Assembly: GCA_964614415.1 (NCBI GenBank)
Contig: CAZTLE010000030.1
Span: 1-27,601, forward strand
DNA length: 27,601 bases
Direction: 5' to 3'
DNA from: CAZTLE01 sp964614415
GTDB lineage: Bacteria > Bacteroidota > Bacteroidia > Flavobacteriales > Flavobacteriaceae
Each line of letters opens with the position of its first letter. Within the stretch, counting starts at the first letter, position 1. Under the pieces are notes generated by a model. It had not been told where the DNA came from. It did no database searches and worked only from the letters and a program-made list of their open reading frames with translations. Below, in pieces: positions 15,127 through 22,564 of the stretch. The translations under genes were made by a program, and so were the position numbers.

Positions 15127-15433
15127 TTTGACGTTTGCAGTTCTTCAAAAAGGCTGAAGAATAGCAAAGATCATTTATTCTTTTTTTAATTCCCGAAACC
15201 GGTTTCAGGTTTCCCTGTCGTTACTATACCGTTACCGTTGCTGAACAGACCATTGATGTTGGTGTTTGGTTTCCTTCCTTTCGGGAAAGATGACGTTTAT
15301 TCCCTGAAGTTCACAGTTATTACATAGCGCTGGCATAGTCCAATCAATTGATTTTAGTTTACATCAAAATTGGGGGTATGATCTACTGTTCATAAACACC
15401 CGTAAATGAGAATTCTAATAAAAAATTGCCGCT
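15127..15433. other. 307-bp gene-free stretch with a 12-bp palindrome
   Basis: No gene is seen. It holds the hairpin at 15141-15161, a perfect 12-bp palindrome GAAACCGGTTTC at 15195-15206, and a 9-bp inverted pair TTCCCGAAA (15190-15198) / TTTCGGGAA (15279-15287) separated by 80 bp. The palindrome could be an operator for the T9SS protein gene that follows; no good TAnnTTTG box was found for that gene. Confidence 0.5.
15141..15161 (+). terminator. Hairpin after the yqaE-like gene
   Basis: TTCTTCA (15141-15147) and TGAAGAA (15155-15161) pair perfectly around a 7-nt loop, 15 bp past the stop codon. No T-run follows directly; a T-rich tract begins about 20 bp later. It is a plausible transcript end. 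Confidence 0.4.
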
Positions 15434-16279
15434 ATGAAAAAATTACTTTACTTATTTCTTATTCTGACTACATCGTTTGTTCATTCTCAAACAGTGGACA
15501 TTCCGGATTCTAATTTTAAGAACGCACTTGTTACTACCGTTTGTGCAGATTTCGACGGAGATGGATTCCTGGATGGTGACGTTGATACAAATAATGATGG
15601 TGAAATTCAGGTAACAGAAGCTGAAAGCGTTTTTGTCTTAGATGTTGAAGACCGAAGCATAGCTTCATTAGTTGGTATTGAAAGCTTTGTCAATTTAATT
15701 GGATTAGATTGTAGCCTTAACCAGTTGACTTCTCTCGATGTGTCCCAGAACACAAACATTTTTGAGTTATTGTGTTCTGATAATCAACTATCCGATTTGG
15801 ACCTGTCGGCAAATCCAGCTATAACGACATTGTATTGTGAATACAATCAACTTGTGAGTCTGAATATTAAGAACGGAAACAACCCGGCCCTGACCTCAAT
15901 GTGGGCGTTCAATAATCCGGACTTGTTATGCATCCAGGTTGATGACGAGAACGCGAGTAATCCAATTTGTGATTTTAATGAGGGTGACGGTTGGTGTGTA
16001 GATCAGGGAGTGGAATTCAGTGAGGATTGTAACCTGGGCATAACCGATATTAATAAAGGTTCCCTCATGCTATATCCAAATCCTGTTCAGAATTTCCTAA
16101 CGGTAGTACATGATCTGTCCATTTCTGAAATTGAGATCTATTCGATACAGGGCAAATTGTTACTACAAACATCAACTACGGAAGCGATAGACTTGTCTCA
16201 TCTCAGGGCGGGTGTATATCTGGCCGCAATTCATACGGTTGATGGCAAGATCGTCAACAAGAGATTTATAAAATCGTAA
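15434..16279 (+). CDS. T9SS-sorted leucine-rich-repeat secreted protein
   Basis: 281 residues. The signal peptide (MKKLLYLFLILTTSFVHSQ) is followed by the typical flavobacterial IPDSNFKNALV opening. A DxDxDG-rich loop (DFDGDGFLDGDVDTNNDGE) looks like a dockerin/EF-hand calcium site. Leucine-rich repeats follow at about 80-165 (LDCSLNQLTSLDVSQNTNIF and LCSDNQLSDLDLSANPAITT). The C-terminal 70 residues (from about 210: LMLYPNPVQNFLTVV to GKIVNKRFIKS) form a type A T9SS sorting domain, so the protein should be exported through the outer membrane and anchored or released. It is monocistronic. Its ligand is unknown. Confidence 0.9.
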   Translation: MKKLLYLFLILTTSFVHSQTVDIPDSNFKNALVTTVCADFDGDGFLDGDVDTNNDGEIQVTEAESVFVLDVEDRSIASLVGIESFVNLIGLDCSLNQLTSLDVSQNTNIFELLCSDNQLSDLDLSANPAITTLYCEYNQLVSLNIKNGNNPALTSMWAFNNPDLLCIQVDDENASNPICDFNEGDGWCVDQGVEFSEDCNLGITDINKGSLMLYPNPVQNFLTVVHDLSISEIEIYSIQGKLLLQTSTTEAIDLSHLRAGVYLAAIHTVDGKIVNKRFIKS

Positions 16280-16402
16280 TGGGCAGAGTACAGCTCAATC
16301 AGTAGTTCGTTTCCGTTTATACCATATACAAGGCGCTTATTACTTAATGGTTGCCGGTAGCTTGTTTAGTCAATAGTTTCGAGTCCAGACTTAATACTAT
16401 AA

Positions 16403-16410
16403 TATTTTTG
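16403..16410 (+). promoter_or_regulatory. -7 box TATTTTTG next to the start codon
   Basis: TATTTTTG matches TAnnTTTG fully and lies only 2 bp before the ATG at 16413. If used, transcription would begin at or just inside the start codon. The -33 region has only TTTC (16377-16380) at a 22-bp spacing. Confidence 0.4.
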
Positions 16411-16412
16411 CT

Positions 16413-17930
16413 ATGCGCCGCTGGTGTATTTTGATAATCTTAACCTGCTCACAATGGGCGTTTCCTCAGGTGGGGATAGGTACCACAGATCCAAATCCCG
16501 CCTCGGTGTTGGACATTGCGGCAACGGATAAAGGCCTGCTAATTCCTCGGATATCGTTGGATGATGTTAGTAATACACAACTCGATGGAATCAATACAGT
16601 TCCGGAAGGGATATTAATCTACAATACCAATGCTTCGACCGTAGGTGGTAGCGGTGCAGGGTTCTACTTTTTTAATGGAACCGTGTGGCAGTTGTTAACA
16701 GGGACTTCATCTTCAGGCAGTGATGCCGACTGGTATCAGGTGGGTACAACTTTGCCTCCCGGTGGTAATAGCGATCACATTTTTACCACAGGATATGTAA
16801 GTATTGGAGAAGACAGCAGTGGTTTTCCATTAAACGTGGACAGCGGGAGTGAAGATAATTTGGTACGCTTTCGAGTAGATACCCCCGGAGACAATACTCA
16901 GCGGGCACAGGAGATTGAAATGACAAACTCCGGATCCGGCGCACAGGTCGGTTTGCAAGTAGGGCTTAACAAATCAGGAACCGGTAGTCAGTTTGGTGTT
17001 GAAATTAGTTTAAATGGTGAAACTGAAGGAACCAAAACCGGTATTAGTAATTCACTCTCCGGCAACGGAGACGAGCGGTTTTTTGGTATCGTCAATGGGA
17101 TAAGCGGAAACGGTAGTGAGCGTAAGTTTGGCGTAAGTAATATCATTACGGGTGGTGGTACTGGTGTGCACAATGGTACGGTCAACGAAGTTTATTCAAC
17201 CGGTGATGGTACTAAAGTGGGAACGAGAAATATTGTTTCTTCCGGCGCATCTGGGAATCATTATGGCGTAACCAATTCTATAAGTGGAGGTGGAGATGCC
17301 GGCAAGTTTGGTATTCATAACACGATTTCAGGTAGTTCTTCGGGACGACAACACGGGGTGTTCAATTCAATTTCCAATACCGGCAATAATGAACATTATG
17401 GAATTTTCAATGTTCTTAATGGAGCTGGAGATGGCAGACACTATGGTAGCGCCAATATCCTGAACGCAAACGGTTCAGGGATAAAATATGGAACCTATTC
17501 AATAGTACAGGGGACAGGAACGGGTAATAAATACGGTAGTTATGTGCTTATTCCGTCATCATCAGGTAACATAACAGGAGGAGATTTGTATGGTTATTAT
17601 GCGCAGGTTCAAACCGGTAGCACCGGTGTTGCCTATGCGGCTTACTTTTTGGGTAATGTGGCCTTCGGAACAAATACCAGTGACACGTATACTTTTCCCG
17701 GGTCTCGAGGAACAAATGGACAAATTCTCCAAACAGACGGAGCAGGTCAATTAAGTTGGGTAAATCCAACCAGTCCCGTCGCTACTCGCGAGGCCCTGAC
17801 AAGGCTTGAAAGTAAGATAGAAGAGCAGTCCAATACCATTGAGAGTTTGAGGAATACTGTACTCTTACTTCTCGATAAGTTACAGGTTCAGGAAGGGCAA
17901 ATAAGGGATCTTCAGCAGGGGAAGGAGTAA
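16413..17930 (+). CDS. Secreted protein with 15-residue beta-solenoid-like repeats
   Basis: 505 residues. Signal peptide 1-19, then VGIGTTDPNPASVLDI and GLLIPRI, the opening found on flavobacterial tail-fibre-like surface proteins. Residues 177-386 are fourteen consecutive 15-residue units with no gap, of form x-(K/H)-(Y/F)-G-(I/V)-x-N-x-(I/L)-x-G-x-G-x-G, for example NHYGVTNSISGGGDA and EHYGIFNVLNGAGDG. A weaker unit precedes (162-176) and one follows after 4 residues (391-405). Strict 15-residue phase with alternating hydrophobic positions suggests a beta-solenoid or trimeric beta-fibre. After a GQILQTDGAGQLSWV block, residues about 460-503 form a coiled coil that could trimerise it. No T9SS sorting domain or S74 chaperone is seen. 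Exact role unknown; surface fibre or adhesin is inference. Confidence 0.85.
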   Translation: MRRWCILIILTCSQWAFPQVGIGTTDPNPASVLDIAATDKGLLIPRISLDDVSNTQLDGINTVPEGILIYNTNASTVGGSGAGFYFFNGTVWQLLTGTSSSGSDADWYQVGTTLPPGGNSDHIFTTGYVSIGEDSSGFPLNVDSGSEDNLVRFRVDTPGDNTQRAQEIEMTNSGSGAQVGLQVGLNKSGTGSQFGVEISLNGETEGTKTGISNSLSGNGDERFFGIVNGISGNGSERKFGVSNIITGGGTGVHNGTVNEVYSTGDGTKVGTRNIVSSGASGNHYGVTNSISGGGDAGKFGIHNTISGSSSGRQHGVFNSISNTGNNEHYGIFNVLNGAGDGRHYGSANILNANGSGIKYGTYSIVQGTGTGNKYGSYVLIPSSSGNITGGDLYGYYAQVQTGSTGVAYAAYFLGNVAFGTNTSDTYTFPGSRGTNGQILQTDGAGQLSWVNPTSPVATREALTRLESKIEEQSNTIESLRNTVLLLLDKLQVQEGQIRDLQQGKE

Positions 17931-17934
17931 CATC

Positions 17935-17982
17935 AAGAATGATGATCAGATAATTGATTAGAGTCTCATCAATTTCATTCTT
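17935..17982. terminator. Imperfect hairpin between convergent genes
   Basis: The outer arms AAGAATGA (17935-17942) and TCATTCTT (17975-17982) are perfect, and the inner arms ATTGAT (17953-17958) and ATCAAT (17968-17973) are perfect. The structure begins 5 bp after the stop of the repeat protein gene. It has no long T-run but is the only candidate 3' structure here. Confidence 0.4.
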
Positions 17983-18029
17983 CCTGTCCCGCCCCGGCGG
18001 ATAATCGACTTCAAAAAGAGCATTAAAGA

Positions 18030-19319
18030 TTATCTATTCTTTTTCAACCACGCACTTACATAAGCCAGATATTCATGACTTATCCATTCGGTTTCTTCAT
18101 CAAAAAGGGTATGGCCGGAACCGCTAAGCACCTTCATATCCAAAGGAAGTTCCGGTTGGGTATTGTGCAGCTTTTCTATATATCGAACACACTTACGGGT
18201 ATTGACATTCTTGTCTTTTTCCGCAGATATTTTCAGAATTGGGGTCGAACTACCGGTGATGAGCGGCATCGGATCAAAACCTCCATTCTTTTCCCACCAT
18301 ACGGGACGTCTTTTCCGAACCTTCCTGGATACAAAGGGAACGATAACGGATGAGAAAAATCCCATGCCAATGTCTTTTCGAAGTTCATAGGAGAGCTGTT
18401 TTCGTGGGGTTTGTACCGACCCTACCACGTCAACGATCAGATCGACCTCATCCGATTTGCTCGAGGCCAGATGGCCAATCCAGCTACCCTGACTTATTCC
18501 CATAAGCCCGATCTTGTTCAGTACCGCTGAGCTATCGGCTTTCATATAGTTGACTGCCGCCAGCGCATCTTCGGCAAAATCCGAGAACGAAGCATCGTGC
18601 CAGGTCCCCATGGACTTGCCACATCCACGTTTATCGGGAAGTAAGACATGAAAACCCTGAGACGCCAAATAATGTGCCTGGTATTGATACCAAAAACTGT
18701 CGCGGTCACTATCTCCGGAGCCATGTATCATGACAATCCCAATACCATGTGATGAATCATTGGGAACCAGTAGAGAACCTGCCAGTTTTATTGAGTCGTT
18801 ATAAAATGCTACCTCGCGTGTGTTATAGGGTCCGGTATCCAGTTTGGTGAGCTCAAGATTGGTTTTGCCTGATCTAAGACTCAAAGTGGTATGAGCTTGT
18901 GCTTTCTGTGTATTTATAGTTAGTTCGGAAGTAAGCGAATCACCATCCATGTCGAAACTATGTTGGTCAATTCGGCTAAACCGGAAGGTTTCGTTGCTAG
19001 CGCGTATGGAGTCATATCGGTTTAACAGAATGTCCTTATTGGCACTCCAGGTAAGATGATATGTGTTCCCCGTGTTCGATTGGTACCAGCCTATAATATT
19101 GTCAAATTCACCGGTGGTGTCCGCCAGGGGATAGTTGTAATTGATAGTATCTTCTTTTACAGGCAGGAAATAGAACACTGCAGTGCCAACTAGCATTAAC
19201 CCAAGTGCAATCTTAATAGCAGCTTTTAAACGTTTACCGTGCACTTTGAAATGGAGGGATCTTAGTACTCCGGTTTTAGAGATTAGACTTTCTTTCGTTC
19301 GAATATGATGTGCACTCAT
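18030..19319 (-). CDS. Membrane-anchored alpha/beta hydrolase
   Basis: 429 residues from the ATG at 19319 (MSAHHIRTKE). The frame continues 36 codons upstream (to 19427), but that part has no recognisable domain. One membrane helix lies at about 34-52 (AAIKIALGLMLVGTAVFYFLP). A beta-rich non-catalytic region follows, then the hydrolase fold: VMIHGSGDSDRDSF (oxyanion side), LLPDKRGCGKS, the nucleophile elbow GISQGSWIG (Ser276), the acid SAEKDKNV (Asp369) and GSGHTLF (His403). Serine esterase or peptidase activity in the periplasm is expected; the substrate is unknown. It lies next to, and is divergent from, the histidine kinase gene, so co-regulation is possible. Confidence 0.88.
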   Translation of the reverse strand: MSAHHIRTKESLISKTGVLRSLHFKVHGKRLKAAIKIALGLMLVGTAVFYFLPVKEDTINYNYPLADTTGEFDNIIGWYQSNTGNTYHLTWSANKDILLNRYDSIRASNETFRFSRIDQHSFDMDGDSLTSELTINTQKAQAHTTLSLRSGKTNLELTKLDTGPYNTREVAFYNDSIKLAGSLLVPNDSSHGIGIVMIHGSGDSDRDSFWYQYQAHYLASQGFHVLLPDKRGCGKSMGTWHDASFSDFAEDALAAVNYMKADSSAVLNKIGLMGISQGSWIGHLASSKSDEVDLIVDVVGSVQTPRKQLSYELRKDIGMGFFSSVIVPFVSRKVRKRRPVWWEKNGGFDPMPLITGSSTPILKISAEKDKNVNTRKCVRYIEKLHNTQPELPLDMKVLSGSGHTLFDEETEWISHEYLAYVSAWLKKNR

Positions 19320-19475
19320 AGGATACAATTTGAAATGAGCACCAAAGAAAGCAGCTGGCTTATTACGATTGGGATAATGAAAAGCAAAGGATGGTAAATG
19401 AAAAGTTAACGGGTCAGCAAATTCCATGCACGCATCGGGCCAGGTAAGAGTTAAATTGGTTATTTAAAAGTTAAG

Positions 19476-19509
19476 TTGCCCGAAAAATGTAGACTAGCGG
19501 TTATATTTG
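19476..19509 (+). promoter_or_regulatory. Promoter of the two-component operon
   Basis: TTG (19476-19478), a 23-bp spacer, then TATATTTG (19502-19509), a full TAnnTTTG match. Only 6 bp separate the -7 box from the kinase ATG at 19516, so the transcript is predicted to be leaderless or nearly so. The TTG inside this box is not the start codon. Confidence 0.55.
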
Positions 19510-19515
19510 ATTCGC

Positions 19516-20817
19516 ATGAAAGCAATAATATTCAATAGTAAGGTCTTGATTTTTGCCATTATAGCCTCTTTAATAGGGCTGGTTATTTTGCAAGCGAGTT
19601 GGCTTAATAAATCGATAGTTACCAATGAACGAATGTACTATCAAACATTGGATATTGCGACTAGAAATGCCGCCGAGCTATACAGAGGGAAACCGGGTTT
19701 GCCCGAATCCATACATCGGGAAATTGTAAGTGGAGCAACGAATAAAGAGCTGATCCATAACGAGATGAAACAAATCATCGATTCGGCTTTTCAGGGATAT
19801 AATTTGCCATTAACATATAAGTATGGGATTTATAAGCGCAATGATGGGGGTATTCATGAACTGGTGGCCGGAAATGCTGAAATTCTAACCCAGGATGAAG
19901 TAGTTGACACACAAAACGCGCCGAAGAGGTTTGCCTGGACACAGCTCACATATAACATGGGTTATGAAGCAGGTAATGACTATCACCTGGCGGTCTACCC
20001 TTCTATTATCTCGTTGATCATAATACAGGTGAAACTTACCCTGTTCTTGTCAATATTTTTTATTGTTCTCATTTTACTTGGGTTCTATTATTTGATAAAG
20101 ACGTTAAATCAACAGAAGCAGCTCCTGGAAATGAAGAACGATTTTATCAATAACCTGACGCATGAATTCAAAACGCCTATTTTTTCGATTAGCCTGGCTT
20201 CTAAGTCCTTGAGAAAATCGATCGGTGCAGAGACTTCGGATCCTAAGTTTTCCTTTCTGGATGTTATAGATGAAGAGGGTGAAAGGCTTAGGCAGCAGGT
20301 AGACCGTATATTACAATTGTCATTGCTGGAAAACAGAAAAATAGAGCTGGCAACCTCAAGAATTAACCTTCATGATCTGATTACAGAGGTAGCGGATAGT
20401 TTTTCTCTTATTCTTCAGGAGAAAGAAGGTGCGATTAGTTTGGATTTTGCGACGAACAATCCTATTATTACCGGCGACGAGCTTCATTTACGAGGTGTCT
20501 TCAGAAACCTGATTGACAATGCCCTAAAATATACTGAAAAGCCACCCAGGATAGTTATAAAAACCTATGATTCGCTGGAGGGTTTTATGTCTGTAGCCAT
20601 TGCTGACAACGGAATCGGACTGAGTAAAGAAAAGCAAAAGCGGATATTTGACAAGTTCTATCGTGTGAGTACCGGAAATGTGTATAATACCCGGGGATTT
20701 GGTGTAGGGCTTAGTTATGTCAAGGAGATTGTTGCTCTTCACTACGGGGAAATAACAGTAGAAAGTCAGGAAAATGAAGGAAGCGTTTTTTCAATAAAAT
20801 TGCCATCACATGGGTAA
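19516..20817 (+). CDS. Sensor histidine kinase
   Basis: 433 residues from the ATG at 19516 (MKAIIFNSKV); an earlier TTG three codons upstream lies within the promoter and was rejected. Two membrane helices (about 7-27 and 160-190) enclose a periplasmic sensor domain of roughly 130 residues with no family I recognise. No clear HAMP domain is seen. The kinase core has the H-box LTHEFKTPIF (phospho-acceptor His216), N-box NLIDNALKYTEKP, G1 DNGIGLS, F-box IFDKFYRV and G2 GFGVGLSYV. It should phosphorylate the response regulator encoded next, whose start overlaps its stop by 8 bp. Confidence 0.95.
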   Translation: MKAIIFNSKVLIFAIIASLIGLVILQASWLNKSIVTNERMYYQTLDIATRNAAELYRGKPGLPESIHREIVSGATNKELIHNEMKQIIDSAFQGYNLPLTYKYGIYKRNDGGIHELVAGNAEILTQDEVVDTQNAPKRFAWTQLTYNMGYEAGNDYHLAVYPSIISLIIIQVKLTLFLSIFFIVLILLGFYYLIKTLNQQKQLLEMKNDFINNLTHEFKTPIFSISLASKSLRKSIGAETSDPKFSFLDVIDEEGERLRQQVDRILQLSLLENRKIELATSRINLHDLITEVADSFSLILQEKEGAISLDFATNNPIITGDELHLRGVFRNLIDNALKYTEKPPRIVIKTYDSLEGFMSVAIADNGIGLSKEKQKRIFDKFYRVSTGNVYNTRGFGVGLSYVKEIVALHYGEITVESQENEGSVFSIKLPSHG

Positions 20818-21532
20818 ATCGTACAACATATTGTTGGCAGAGGACGATGAAAATTTAGGGTATATTCTCTCCGAATACTTAAGGCTAAATGGCCTGAATG
20901 TCCATCTGGCAAAGAATGGTGCGGATGCGCTCAAAGCCTTTAATGATCAGATGTTCGATTTGGGAATATTTGATGTTATGATGCCGGTTATGGATGGGTT
21001 TACACTGGCGAAACACGTCAAAGAAGCCTCTTCCTCTTTTCCTATAATTTTTTTAACGGCTAAAGGTTTGAAGGTGGATGTCCTTAAAGGATTCAAACTG
21101 GGAGCAGATGACTATATAACCAAACCTGTCAATGAAGAGGAACTAATGGCCCGGGTACATGCGGTATTGCGAAGAGCCGGAGGGACAACATTGTCTGAAG
21201 ATACTGAGCAAACAAAATTCAAAATTGGTCGCTATGATTTTGACTATCAGAACCAGACATTACAAATTGATGATGAAAAGATCGTCCTTACAACAAGAGA
21301 GGCCAATATATTGCGACTTCTATGCATTAATATGGGACAATTGCTTGAACGCAAACCGGTACTTCACAGGTATTGGGGGAACAGCGACTACTTCAGTAGG
21401 AAGAGTATGGATGTTTTTATCTACAAGTTGCGCAAGTATTTGTCAAAAGACACGTCGGTGTCTATTATAAATGTTCATGGTAAAGGGTTTATCCTTGAGG
21501 TGGATGCCTCTGCCTTAGGCCCCAATAGATAG
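20810..21532 (+). CDS. OmpR-family response regulator
   Basis: 240 residues. The receiver domain (1-120) has the acidic pair EDD at the start, the phospho-acceptor Asp55 in IFDVMMPVMDG, the switch Thr in LTAKG and the conserved Lys in YITKPVNEEEL. The C-terminal winged helix (about 140-235) has LTTREANILRLLCINMGQLL, then RKSMDVFIYKLRKYLSKD, and a closing INVHGKGFIL hairpin, as in OmpR/PhoB proteins. It is translationally coupled to the kinase. Its last 58 bp overlap, antisense, the 3' end of the GerE-like gene at 21475-21882. Targets are unknown; the divergent hydrolase gene and the palindrome at 22421-22439 are candidates (inference). Confidence 0.95.
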   Translation: MGKSYNILLAEDDENLGYILSEYLRLNGLNVHLAKNGADALKAFNDQMFDLGIFDVMMPVMDGFTLAKHVKEASSSFPIIFLTAKGLKVDVLKGFKLGADDYITKPVNEEELMARVHAVLRRAGGTTLSEDTEQTKFKIGRYDFDYQNQTLQIDDEKIVLTTREANILRLLCINMGQLLERKPVLHRYWGNSDYFSRKSMDVFIYKLRKYLSKDTSVSIINVHGKGFILEVDASALGPNR

Positions 21533-21882
21533 TTGTACTCGTATTTGTTATATAAGTCTACGAGTTCATAATAAATGGCTAGTTGGGCTTCGAGATCGGA
21601 ATTGTATTTGTTCAGGTCGAGATTGCATATCCGTTCCACAAAGGCTTCCGCTTCGACCTCCAGATCCAAAGTACTATACCGGGACCTGCTGAGAAGGCCA
21701 ATTTCGAAAGCACGCCTAATGGCATTGTGCCAGCAATTGACGGACATTTTTTTGAATAGCTTTTGCGTGATGTGATTGATCTCCGTTTCTTTCAACTTCA
21801 GCGCTCTGGAAAGTGTTCCCATTTCACTTCCCTGGTTGTACGCCAATTCGATCAGTCTTTTCTCCGTTTGATTAAATTTCAT
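21475..21882 (-). CDS. Small GerE/LuxR-like helix-turn-helix protein
   Basis: 135 residues, soluble. Residues 4-65 follow the LuxR/GerE four-helix pattern: TEKRLIELAYNQGSE, then a turn, LSRALKLKETEINHITQKLF as the HTH region, KKMSVNCWHNAIRRAFEIGL as the last helix. The usual TVKxH recognition-helix core is replaced by EINHI, so DNA binding may be altered. The remaining part is acidic and helical, with no known domain. It follows the 161-residue protein gene by 13 bp on the same strand, and the two N-terminal domains align with each other, so they look like paralogues. The last 58 bp overlap the response regulator gene in antisense. The family and function are otherwise unknown to me. Confidence 0.75.
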   Translation of the reverse strand: MKFNQTEKRLIELAYNQGSEMGTLSRALKLKETEINHITQKLFKKMSVNCWHNAIRRAFEIGLLSRSRYSTLDLEVEAEAFVERICNLDLNKYNSDLEAQLAIYYELVDLYNKYEYNYLLGPKAEASTSRINPLP

Positions 21883-21895
21883 GGCAATGGTCTTT

Positions 21896-22381
21896 TCAGT
21901 CTTCGAAGTCCGAATAACTATGTTGACTCGCAGGGATAAGTCCCAGTTCTATAACAGGTTTTTTAGGTTTCATGTGCTTCTTGTTATTGAGCATCATGTC
22001 GCACGACTTAATAAACTGTAAAACGTCTTTGACGAGCATTTGCTTTCTGTCCTTATGGGTAACGGCCCTTAGGAATAGCTGCGCAAAGAACCTTTTGGCA
22101 TATTTGTTCGCCTGACTTTTAACCGACTCATCGGTGAAATCATAGGTGCTTATCAACTTGTTTTCGAAGCATTTTTTGATTAGATCGCGCAAATCGGAGA
22201 AACTGATCTCGGATCGCAATTCTCCCTCCAAAGTCTCTCTGAATTCCGTTTTCTCATCCACTTCCAGATCGAGCAGATCGCATATTTCATCTTCATTATA
22301 GCCGTACACCACACACTCCAGGAGTCTTTTTCGTTCTTCTCCAAGTGCGGAGCCGGTTTCTACCGAATTAACCTCTATCAT
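21896..22381 (-). CDS. GerE-like protein, paralogue of the next gene
   Basis: 161 residues from the ATG at 22381 (MIEVNSVETG); a TTG start at 22435 lies inside a palindrome and was not chosen. The N-terminal part (about 15-78) aligns with that of the 135-residue protein: EERKRLLECVVYGYNEDEIC, LLDLEVDEKTEFRETLEGEL, then DLRDLIKKCFENKLIS. The spacing and the (K)RL(L/I)E ... G ... L ... (L/I)++.FE..L(L/I)S pattern are shared, but the recognition helix is very acidic, unlike a DNA-binding helix. It might be a protein-binding or antagonist version (inference). A basic stretch (KKHMKPKKPV) occurs near residue 135. First gene of a two-gene operon. Confidence 0.7.
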   Translation of the reverse strand: MIEVNSVETGSALGEERKRLLECVVYGYNEDEICDLLDLEVDEKTEFRETLEGELRSEISFSDLRDLIKKCFENKLISTYDFTDESVKSQANKYAKRFFAQLFLRAVTHKDRKQMLVKDVLQFIKSCDMMLNNKKHMKPKKPVIELGLIPASQHSYSDFED

Positions 22382-22420
22382 AGCCGTATTAATTTTCCCT
22401 ATTATATTGATTACTGTCAG

Positions 22421-22439
22421 GGAATTGGATGCCAATTCC
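22421..22439. promoter_or_regulatory. Perfect 8-3-8 palindrome, candidate operator
   Basis: GGAATTGG (22421-22428), ATG spacer, CCAATTCC (22432-22439). Both arms are perfect. The element lies 40 bp upstream of the chosen ATG of the GerE-like operon, at a position fit for a repressor or activator site. It could be bound by the operon's own products or by the neighbouring response regulator. Confidence 0.55.
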
Positions 22440-22564
22440 AGCGTAATCTCAAATTAAGTTGGCAAATTTTGAGGCAATGTCAAGGCCATAAGTAATAAGT
22501 GTGTAATTGAAGTAATGTCCGGTATTTTTCGGTAACAAATGCCTTAACGTATTTGAGATATCTT

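Noticed and set aside
16941..17570. Recent DNA-level tandem duplication in the repeat protein
   Set aside because: The units share residue pattern but differ widely at nucleotide level, so this is a structural protein repeat, not a recent DNA expansion.
19320..19427. 36-codon N-terminal extension of the alpha/beta hydrolase
   Set aside because: It adds no domain; the shorter start places a short basic cytoplasmic segment before the membrane helix. Not excluded, but less likely.
22382..22435. Upstream TTG start for the 161-residue GerE-like protein
   Set aside because: TTG is a rare start, and the extension overlaps the perfect palindrome that looks like an operator; the ATG at 22381 is preferred.
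18030..22435. Mobile island or toxin-antitoxin module around the small paired genes
   Set aside because: No integrase, transposase, tRNA or direct-repeat ends are seen, and the small proteins lack toxin or antitoxin motifs.
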